Source: a bacterium UBP2_UBA4780
GTDB taxonomy: Bacteria > Edwardsbacteria > AC1 > EtOH8
Direction: 5' to 3'
DNA: 28,320 bases
Assembly (NCBI GenBank): GCA_002403115.1
Contig: DHHE01000157.1
Span: forward strand, 1 to 28,320
The notes below the pieces were generated by a model, which did no database searches, was not told where the DNA came from, and saw nothing but the letters and a program-made list of their open reading frames with translations. Positions 8,249-14,200 of the stretch are shown in pieces. The translations under genes were made by a program, and so were the position numbers. Position 1 is the stretch's first letter. Every line of letters begins with the position of its first letter.

Positions 8249-8386
8249 TCACCGAATGAACTTCACCGAAGTCACAGCGAAGGAGATGATGCCGGGCTGG
8301 CGGTTAACCTTGAGGAGCTCGCGGATCTCCGAGCACTTCATGGCCTGGGCACTCTTGGAGTAGAAGGCGGTAAGGTCTTTGATCAT
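8249..8386 (-). pseudogene. Detached 5' fragment of an aminotransferase gene, copy B (45-codon mini-ORF)
   Basis: From an ATG at 8386 this encodes MIKDLTAFYSKSAQAMKCSE and onward to GIISFA, matching the first 37 residues of the adjacent aminotransferase. Homology then stops and eight unrelated codons lead to a TGA at 8249. GGAG lies 6 bases before the ATG, a better ribosome site than the intact gene has, so the 45-residue peptide could be translated. Its non-homologous tail carries the 9-bp direct repeat TTCACCGAA (plus strand, 8249-8271). It lies between the ATPase and the intact aminotransferase. I read it as a remnant of duplication or integration rather than a selected gene. Confidence 0.8.
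8276..8386 (-). repeat. Direct repeat B of the aminotransferase 5' end
   Basis: Homology to copies A and C runs from the ATG at 8386 to the codon for Ala at 8276 and stops there. Only 67 bases separate it from copy A. Confidence 0.85.
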
Positions 8387-8426
8387 TGTATGCTCCATCG
8401 GTGATGTTATTTCAAGTCAAATGCTA

Positions 8427-9560
8427 TTAAATTTGCATTTTCTGGATCCAGGTTCTCAAAAAACGGTCAAGTATGATGAACGAGCCATTTTCATGGTCTA
8501 TGATGTCGCGCTCAAGTAGTGTTTTAACAACCCTTTGAGCGCTGGAGGCGGAGCCTAGTTGATATTGGCGGAGGAATTTGTCGGAAAATGGCTTGACGGA
8601 CAACTGTTCTCTAGCCAAACCTACTAAAAATCGTTTTTGGTTCTTGGCCAGCGATTCCCACAGTAGGGTGTAGGCATAGCTTTCCCTGAGAAATACTTTT
8701 TCCATCGCTATTTTTACAATATCAGCCGAAACCACCTTTTTCGGCTCGCACATTTCCCATATAACGTGACACAATTGCTGAGTGTAAAACGGATGTCCCT
8801 GGGTAAGCTTATAGACAATGCCGATTTGTTCCTGTCTAATGACCTTGCCCGTGTTTATGAAGCGCCTTCGGATGAAAGGCGTCCAGTCGTGCAGGCTGAT
8901 ATCCTTCAAGGCCAGATGTACTGCGGCACGATACAGCGGCCTTGATTTGTCAAGGAACATTCGGTGAACAAGGTGCTTGCGGCTCCCCAGGAAAATATAG
9001 CTTACGTTTTTATGATGCTGGATAACGCTTCTTATCTTTCGTTCCACAAGATCGGAATCATACTCTAAAACCCTTTGTATCTCATCCAATATAACTACTA
9101 CCTTCTTTCTCTCCCTTGCTGCCATCTTCGCTGGGGCCTCCAGAACCTCTTCCAGGCTAGGCCCAACCTGAGCCTGCCTCGACATCCCGAATGTAACCTG
9201 CGGCTTTCCATCCTCATCGACCGTCAGGCTTGGCGTCAACCTTTGAAAAATCGACTTGGCAAATTTCAGAGCTTTATCCGCCGGTTTATTCGCAGATTTG
9301 GCCACCGCCTTGGCCATTTCCTCAATAAAAGAGAGATCTCCATCTGTTGGCCAGAGATCGGCGTACACGGCGATGAACTTTTTTTCGTCTAGTTTTCTAA
9401 GTGCCAGACGCACTAGAGACGTCTTCCCGAATCGGCGCTCCGAATAGAGAAATGCCCGGCCACTGTTCTCCATTACCCTGATAATTTCTGCCAGCTCTTT
9501 CTTGCGATTGCAGAAACTATCTTCCAATACTACGCCACCGTACTGAAACGGGTTATTCAT
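8427..9560 (-). CDS. P-loop ATPase of the archaeal-type family (PF01637-like) with C-terminal winged helix
   Basis: This 377-residue protein begins with the family signature NPFQYGGVV and NRKKELAEI, then a Walker A loop, SERRFGKTSL (residues 40-49). Walker B is VVVILDEIQRV (Asp159, Glu160) and a sensor-like strand is YIFLGSRKHL. The last about 90 residues resemble a winged-helix module. These proteins belong to the STAND/MNS-like AAA+ group, common in archaea and scattered in bacteria on mobile DNA; their function is not established. I chose the ATG at 9560, with GGAG 8 bases upstream, over a GTG at 9569 lying inside a palindrome. The gene is visibly more AT-rich than its neighbours and is flanked by repeats B and C, suggesting horizontal arrival. 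No nuclease, toxin or protease domain is visible in it. Confidence 0.88.
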   Translation of the reverse strand: MNNPFQYGGVVLEDSFCNRKKELAEIIRVMENSGRAFLYSERRFGKTSLVRLALRKLDEKKFIAVYADLWPTDGDLSFIEEMAKAVAKSANKPADKALKFAKSIFQRLTPSLTVDEDGKPQVTFGMSRQAQVGPSLEEVLEAPAKMAARERKKVVVILDEIQRVLEYDSDLVERKIRSVIQHHKNVSYIFLGSRKHLVHRMFLDKSRPLYRAAVHLALKDISLHDWTPFIRRRFINTGKVIRQEQIGIVYKLTQGHPFYTQQLCHVIWEMCEPKKVVSADIVKIAMEKVFLRESYAYTLLWESLAKNQKRFLVGLAREQLSVKPFSDKFLRQYQLGSASSAQRVVKTLLERDIIDHENGSFIILDRFLRTWIQKMQI

Positions 9561-9562
9561 AA

Positions 9563-9590
9563 TACGCACTCCGCGTAACGCAATGTGCGT
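9563..9590. promoter_or_regulatory. Two abutting palindromes over the ATPase ribosome site (candidate operator)
   Basis: On the plus strand TACGC-ACTCC-GCGTA (9563-9577) is followed directly by ACGCA-ATG-TGCGT (9578-9590). Both are perfect 5-bp inverted repeats, and the outer TACGCAC/GTGCGTA also pair with each other. On the coding strand the ribosome site GGAG lies in the centre of the first palindrome. This could be a dimeric-repressor site or an RNA hairpin controlling translation. Confidence 0.5.
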
Positions 9591-9645
9591 AATTCTTTTT
9601 TGTTCTTACTGCCATTAATAAACTTCCCCAATCGTTAAAATCAGT

Positions 9646-9765
9646 TCAAACCGCTACGAAGCTGATGATGCCGGGCTGGCGGAGGATCTTGAGGAACTCG
9701 CGGATCTCCGAGCGCTTCATGTTGAGCGCGTTCTTGGAGTAGAAGGCGGTGAGGTCTTTGATTAT
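9646..9765 (-). pseudogene. Detached 5' fragment of an aminotransferase gene, copy C (start codon lost)
   Basis: Codons for IKDLTAFYSKNALNMKRSEI through GIISFV match residues 2-37 of the intact aminotransferase. The start codon position reads ATA instead of ATG and no alternative in-frame start is visible upstream. After SFV the frame runs Ala-Val-TGA (stop at 9646). It ends at the same homology point as copy B. It lies upstream of the ATPase and 18 bases after the stop of the frameshifted membrane protein gene. The rest of the aminotransferase sequence is absent at this location. Confidence 0.85.
9655..9765 (-). repeat. Direct repeat C of the aminotransferase 5' end
   Basis: Same family as the 111-bp segment at 8098-8208. 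By eye it differs from copy A at about ten positions, including ATG to ATA at the start and the last two codons. With copy B it brackets the ATPase gene. Confidence 0.85.
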
Positions 9766-9783
9766 GGCTCTATAAGTTGATAT

Positions 9784-10144
9784 TTATTGTGTATTGGTTT
9801 TGTCTTTCCATAAAAAGAGAAACCAATAAATTGGCATCGTAATTATACTAAATAGTATTAGATAGATGGTCCATCGATCTTTCTCTGTGGGATTAATTAA
9901 TGCATTTATTTCTTAAATTTATTATATATATTATTTGTAAAGCTATTAGCCATAAAAAAACAAAGCTTGCACAACATGTCAGTATAAGCAAGGTAAATAC
10001 TGGTGGATTCCATGAAGGTGGAATTGTTGATAAAAGTAAATTTGGTAAGTTATCGATATAGAATGTCGAAATCCAAATAGCAACAAAAAGAAAAAGAAAC
10101 AATGTTGCTAAACCTAGTAATATTTTATGGTTCTTTTTCATCAT
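9784..10144 (-). pseudogene. Small three-helix membrane protein, frameshifted
   Basis: From the ATG at 10144 (a second ATG at 10141 has AGAGG 5 bases upstream) an 83-codon frame encodes two hydrophobic helices and stops at 9893. Just before that stop, a second frame opens and continues the protein naturally: NALINPTEKDRWTIYLILFS then a third helix with MPIYWFLFLW, ending at TAA 9784. Removing a single A from the AAATAAA stretch near 9897-9905 joins both frames into one 119-residue protein with three transmembrane helices and a charged tail (KDKTNTQ). The total length (361 bases, 120 codons plus one) agrees with a one-base insertion. It could be a true inactivating mutation, a sequencing error in an A/T run, or recoding. 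The family is unknown. The gene is strongly AT-rich, like the ATPase. Confidence 0.65.
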
Positions 10145-10167
10145 AACCTCTACGAGTAAGAAAATAT

Positions 10168-10905
10168 CTAGAGCGTGAACTTCTCACCCAGGAACTTCTC
10201 CCTGGCCCCGGCGTGCTCCACTATCTCCTTGGGATTCCCCTTGGCGAACACCTGTCCCTCATAGATGACGTAGGCCCGGTCGGTGATCTCCAGCGTCTCC
10301 CGCACGTTGTGGTCGGTCACCAGCACCCCGATGCCCCGCTCCTTGAGCTTGATGACCAGGGCCTGGATGTCGGCCCGGGCGATGGGGTCGATGCCGGTGA
10401 ACGGCTCGTCCAGCAGGAGGAACGAGGGGTTGGTCACCAGGGCCCGGGTCACCTCCACCCGCCGCCGCTCCCCGCCCGAGATGGCGTAGGCCTTCTTGCG
10501 GGCCAGATGGGTGATGGACAGCTCCTCCAGCAGCTTCTGCAGGCGCTCCCTCCTCTCCTGGGCGGTGATGGGGAGGATCTCCAGAATGGCCATGATGTTC
10601 TCCTCCACCGTCAGCTTCCGGAACACCGATGGCTCCTGGGTGAGGTAGCCCAGCCCCAGCCGGGCCCGCTGGTACATGGGCAGGGCGGTGATCTCGGTGT
10701 TGTCCAGAAAGACGGCGCCCAGGTCGGGCTTGAGAAGGCCGGTGATGATGTTGAAGGTGGTGGTCTTGCCGGCGCCGTTGGGGCCCAGGAGCCCCACCAC
10801 CTCGCCCTGGCTTATCTCCAGGGTGATGCCGTTGACCGCCCGGTGGCTCTTGTAGCTCTTGAAGATGTTGTCCACCCTCAGGGTGCGGTTGTCACTTCCT
10901 GTCAT
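10168..10905 (-). CDS. lptB: LptB-type ABC transporter ATP-binding protein
   Basis: LptB powers extraction of lipopolysaccharide from the inner membrane together with LptF and LptG. The protein (about 245 residues) shows Walker A GPNGAGKTT, the LptB-typical Q-loop region GLGYLTQEPSVFRKLTVEEN, the signature SGGERRR, Walker B LLLDEPF, and the switch His in TDHNVRETLEI. The GYLTQEPSVF stretch separates it from branched-chain amino acid ATPases (LivG/LivF). The start is uncertain: ATG codons at 10914, 10911 and 10905 are close together without a clear ribosome site, and the frame stays open upstream through repeat-like sequence. Neither LptA/LptC nor LptF/LptG genes are next to it. It stands between the lolD-like gene and the AT-rich island, so it may mark the core-genome edge of that island. 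Confidence 0.9.
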   Translation of the reverse strand: MTGSDNRTLRVDNIFKSYKSHRAVNGITLEISQGEVVGLLGPNGAGKTTTFNIITGLLKPDLGAVFLDNTEITALPMYQRARLGLGYLTQEPSVFRKLTVEENIMAILEILPITAQERRERLQKLLEELSITHLARKKAYAISGGERRRVEVTRALVTNPSFLLLDEPFTGIDPIARADIQALVIKLKERGIGVLVTDHNVRETLEITDRAYVIYEGQVFAKGNPKEIVEHAGAREKFLGEKFTL

Positions 10906-10936
10906 TATCATCATTTTAATCTTTATGCTTTTAAAA

Positions 10937-11053
10937 CCGAATGTCGAAATCCGAAAATGCCGAAACAAGCTCGAAAAACGAAACAGGGGCGAAACAGCAC
11001 GGCGATTCAGGATTCGGATTTGTTCCGAATTTCGATGTTCGTATTTCGGATTT
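10937..11053. repeat. AATCCGAAAT-type intergenic inverted repeat
   Basis: The lptB-lolD gap is filled by low-complexity sequence built from CGAAATCCGAAA-like words. CCGAATGTCGAAATCCGAAA (10937-10956) pairs imperfectly (about 15 of 19 positions) with TTCCGAATTTCGATGTTCGT (11023-11042), and a further ATTTCGGATTT follows at 11043. From recall, similar words fill intergenic spaces in other bacteria, often near four-helix-bundle (IVS-type) genes; such a gene is present in this window at 16810. Confidence 0.6.
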
Positions 11054-11058
11054 AGTGA

Positions 11059-11766
11059 CTAGGCCGGCCACAGCCTCCCCTCCCTCAGCTCCAGCATCCT
11101 TCCGGCCCTGGCCGCCACCTCCCGGTTGTGGGTGACGATCACCATGGAAAGCCCGGTCTCCCGGCTCAGCCGCCACAGTAGATCGATGACCGCCTGCCCC
11201 AATTTGTTGTCCAGGTTTCCGGTGGGTTCGTCGGCCAGCAGTATCCCGGGGGAGTTGGCCAGGGCCCGGGCGATGGCCGCCCTCTGCTGCTCCCCGCCCG
11301 ATAACTCGGCCGGCTTGTGCCCGGCCCGGGGAGACAGCTCCACCATCTCCAGCAACCGGGCCGCCTCCTTCAACGACTGGTCCAGCGGCTGGCCGGCCAC
11401 CATCATGGGGATGGCCGCGTTCTCCAGCGCGGTGAACTCCGGCAGCAGGTGGTGGAACTGGAAGACGAACCCGATCCGCTTTCCCCGCAACCCGGCCAGC
11501 TGGCGGTCGCTCAGCAGAGAGGTGTCCTGCCCCCCTAACAGCAACCGCCCTGAGGTCGGCCGGTCCAGGCATCCCAGGATGTGAAGCAACGTGGACTTGC
11601 CGGAGCCCGAGGCCCCGACAACGGAGACGATCTCGCCGGGCTTAAGCTCGAAGTCCAGCCCGTGCAGCACGCGCAGGCTGCCGCCCGGCCCGGCGAATTC
11701 GCGGCCGATGCCCTGGGCATGTATCAACGGTCCTGTACGGCTTACCGAGGAATGGTTCATCATCAA
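11059..11766 (-). CDS. lolD: LolD/MacB-type ABC transporter ATP-binding protein
   Basis: LolD is the ATPase of the LolCDE complex that releases lipoproteins from the inner membrane. This 235-residue protein has the family marks: Walker A GASGSGKST, the short insertion and Q-loop region RIGFVFQFHHLLPEFTALEN, signature LSGGEQQR, Walker B LLADEPTGNLD, and the switch His in VTHNREVA. These place it in the LolD/MacB/FtsE group (type VII exporters); the HLLPEFTALEN sequence fits LolD best. Three consecutive ATG or near-ATG starts (11766, 11763) precede a short N-terminal extension, and there is no clear ribosome site. The LolC/LolE permease gene is not adjacent, so the identification rests on the ATPase alone. 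The gene is 79 bases downstream of the MFS gene and may be read with it. Confidence 0.82.
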   Translation of the reverse strand: MMMNHSSVSRTGPLIHAQGIGREFAGPGGSLRVLHGLDFELKPGEIVSVVGASGSGKSTLLHILGCLDRPTSGRLLLGGQDTSLLSDRQLAGLRGKRIGFVFQFHHLLPEFTALENAAIPMMVAGQPLDQSLKEAARLLEMVELSPRAGHKPAELSGGEQQRAAIARALANSPGILLADEPTGNLDNKLGQAVIDLLWRLSRETGLSMVIVTHNREVAARAGRMLELREGRLWPA

Positions 11767-11845
11767 GTACTAAGAAGTTATCCGGACCACCCCTTGCTCC
11801 CTCCTCGGGCCTGCACTGAGACCTGCCGAAGTGTATGGAGGGGAA

Positions 11846-13039
11846 TTAATGGGAGGTCTCCCGCTTCACCAGCACCCAAAACAGCGCCGCCGCCAGCGCG
11901 GCCGCCGCCCCGCCGTAGATGAAGGCGGCCTGCGGTCCCAGGGCCGTCCATAATAGCCCGGCCGCCAGGCTGGCCAGAAAACCCGCCAGCCCGGCGATCA
12001 TGTTGTAGGCCCCGAGGGCCGTGGCCCGGTGGGACTCGCCCACCAGCACCGAGACGTAGGCCTTGCCCACCCCGTCGGTCATGGCGGTGTACAGCCCGTA
12101 GACCGCGAACAGCATCCAGATCCATTTGGGATCCCCCAACAGGGCGAATCCAAAGTATACCGCAGAAAAGACCAATAGTCCAATGAAAAATACCCTTCGC
12201 TTGCCCAGCCGGTCGGCCAGGATCCCGGCCGGCAGCGAGGCCAGCGAATAGACCAGGTTGTAGAGCACGTAGGCCAGGATGACGGTGACCATGGACAGCC
12301 CCATGTCCTTGGCCCTCAGGATGAGGAATGCGTCCGATGAGTTGCCCAGGTAGAACACCAGGTTTACCAGCAGAAAGACCTTGAGATCCTTGTTGAAGAT
12401 CCCCCAGCCGAAGGACGGTTTCTTGAACTTGGCGGAGAACGGACGCTCTTTCACGATGAACAGCAGCATCACCCCCAACGCCGCCGGCAAGAAGGCCCAA
12501 AGGAAGACCTTGCGGTAGGCCTCGGGGCTCTCGCCGTAGTGGCTCATGAACCACAGGGCCAGCAGGGGCCCCAGCACCGCCCCCATGCTGTCCATGGCCC
12601 GGTGCAGGCCGAAGGCTTTTCCCCGGTCCTTCTCCCCGGTGTAGTCGGCGATCAGCGCGTCCCGGGCGGCGCTCCGCAGCCCCTTGCCGCTGCGGTCGGC
12701 CAGCCGCATCAGGAGGACGAAGGGCCAGCCGGCCGCCAGGGCCAGGAGCGGCTTGGAGAAGGCCGACAGGCCGTAGCCTCCGATGACGAACGGCTTGCGC
12801 CGCCCGGTCCGGTCCGACCACCAGCCCGAGAATACCTTGAGGACGTTGGCCGTGCCCTCGGCCGCGCCCTCGATCAGCCCCAGGGCGGCCACCGGCGCCC
12901 CCAGCACCGTGGTCAGGAAGATGGGCACCAGCGGGTAGAGCATCTCCGACGAGATGTCGGTGAACAGGCTGACCCCGCCCAGCACCGCCACGTTGGGCGA
13001 AAGGCCCATGATCTTTTTCTTTTCCATTTGTCCGTCCAT
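11846..13039 (-). CDS. Major facilitator superfamily transporter
   Basis: This 397-residue protein has about twelve hydrophobic segments in two halves. The MFS loop 2-3 motif is clear at residues about 72-82 (GWWSDRTGRRKP), and a related one recurs after helix 8 (GILADRLGKRRV). The sequence RLADRSGKGLRSAARDALIA is typical of a bacterial MFS subgroup often annotated simply as MFS transporter. The ATG at 13039 lies 6 bases after the stop of the GT4 gene, with GAGG in the preceding bases; an ATG at 13027 is an alternative. It is the last member of the glycan operon, so it might export a precursor or a related small molecule, but nothing in the sequence identifies the substrate. Confidence 0.88.
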   Translation of the reverse strand: MDGQMEKKKIMGLSPNVAVLGGVSLFTDISSEMLYPLVPIFLTTVLGAPVAALGLIEGAAEGTANVLKVFSGWWSDRTGRRKPFVIGGYGLSAFSKPLLALAAGWPFVLLMRLADRSGKGLRSAARDALIADYTGEKDRGKAFGLHRAMDSMGAVLGPLLALWFMSHYGESPEAYRKVFLWAFLPAALGVMLLFIVKERPFSAKFKKPSFGWGIFNKDLKVFLLVNLVFYLGNSSDAFLILRAKDMGLSMVTVILAYVLYNLVYSLASLPAGILADRLGKRRVFFIGLLVFSAVYFGFALLGDPKWIWMLFAVYGLYTAMTDGVGKAYVSVLVGESHRATALGAYNMIAGLAGFLASLAAGLLWTALGPQAAFIYGGAAAALAAALFWVLVKRETSH

Positions 13040-13045
13040 GAATCC

Positions 13046-14200
13046 TCAAACCGACTTCAGTGCGTTCTCGATGGATGCTACGGCCGTTTCCATCCGGCAG
13101 CAGCTTTCGATTTTCCCCATGGCCGCCCCGGCCAGCTTCCTCCTGAGTGCCGGGTCGGACAGCAGGCGGATGACGGCTCTCGAGAGTCCCCCGGCGTCGC
13201 CCGGCTCGACCAGCAGGCCGTTCACCCCGTCGTCTATAAGTTCCGGGATGCCGCCGCCGCGCGCCGAGACCACCGGCACCCCCAGGGCCATGGCCTCGGC
13301 CACCGCCCGCCCGAAGCCCTCGGGAACTATCGGGCAGTGGACCATCACGTCCAGCGCGTTCATCGCCGGCAGGGCGCGATCCAGCTGCCCGGTGAAAAAT
13401 ATCCTTTCCGCGTTCCGGCCCCGACTTATGCCCGACCGCAGGCTTTCCCAGTAGGCCTCCTCCCCAAACAACGCTCCGCCCACGATCAGGAACCTGGCGT
13501 CGGGAAGGCTCTCCAGGATTTTGCCGGCCGCCTCGATGAAAACATTCTGGCCCTTTCCCGGGGCGATTCGGGAGACCATGCCCGCCAGCGGCGCCCCGGG
13601 CGGCAGGCCCAGCCTCCGGCGGACCGCCTGTCTGGGGATGGCCGCGGCCTGACGCCGGACAAGCGCGGCGTCGATGCCGTTGGGAACGATGGCCACCCTG
13701 TCCCCCGCCCCCCGGCCGAACTGGCGCGACACCGCCCGGGATACGCAGACGATCCTGGAGGGAAGGAGCCGGGACAGGGCGGCCATCGCTTGGCGCAAGG
13801 CAGGCTGGGCCAGGATCTCCCGGGCATGCCAGACCACCGGCACCCCTGCCAGCCGACCGGCCAGGCCGCCGAGCACATGCGCCTTCTGGCTGTGGGTGTA
13901 CAGCGCGTCCGGTTTTTCGGACCTGAGCAACGCCGCCAGCCTCGCCACGGAATCGACGGCGGGCAGCACTGGAAGGCCTCGGACAAATGGCCCGCGCTGC
14001 CAGCCCAGCAGGCGCGGCGGAATATGGGCATCCAGGATTTTCACTCCAAAACCCCGGGCCCTGGACTTCAGCGGCCCTTCGCCGGGCGCCAGCAGGGCCG
14101 GCTCAAAACCCCTCCGGTCGATGCGCGCCATTATATCCAGCATGCTGAGCTCGGCCCCGCCCAGCGCCTGGGAATGGCTGAAGAAAACGACCTTCTTCAA
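13046..14200 (-). CDS. Glycosyltransferase family 4
   Basis: This 384-residue GT-B enzyme has an N-terminal acceptor domain with the glycine-rich loop FFSHSQALGGAELSMLDI and a C-terminal nucleotide-sugar domain with VPNGID, GMVSRIAPGKGQ, and the E-x7-E region PEGFGRAVAEAMALGVPVV that binds the donor. The start is a TTG at 14200, supported by GGGGGAG 5 bases upstream and by a TTGA overlap with the preceding gene; a much longer upstream frame is only a shadow of that gene. Family 4 enzymes are retaining transferases using UDP-, GDP- or ADP-activated sugars. In this cluster it probably adds one residue to a lipid-linked surface glycan in the cytoplasm. Donor and linkage are not readable from sequence. 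Confidence 0.9.
   Translation of the reverse strand: MKKVVFFSHSQALGGAELSMLDIMARIDRRGFEPALLAPGEGPLKSRARGFGVKILDAHIPPRLLGWQRGPFVRGLPVLPAVDSVARLAALLRSEKPDALYTHSQKAHVLGGLAGRLAGVPVVWHAREILAQPALRQAMAALSRLLPSRIVCVSRAVSRQFGRGAGDRVAIVPNGIDAALVRRQAAAIPRQAVRRRLGLPPGAPLAGMVSRIAPGKGQNVFIEAAGKILESLPDARFLIVGGALFGEEAYWESLRSGISRGRNAERIFFTGQLDRALPAMNALDVMVHCPIVPEGFGRAVAEAMALGVPVVSARGGGIPELIDDGVNGLLVEPGDAGGLSRAVIRLLSDPALRRKLAGAAMGKIESCCRMETAVASIENALKSV

Noticed and set aside
8427..10144. ATPase plus membrane protein as an antiphage or toxin-antitoxin system
   Set aside because: No nuclease, protease, cyclase or toxin domain is visible, the membrane protein is frameshifted and separated from the ATPase by copy C; context alone is too weak.
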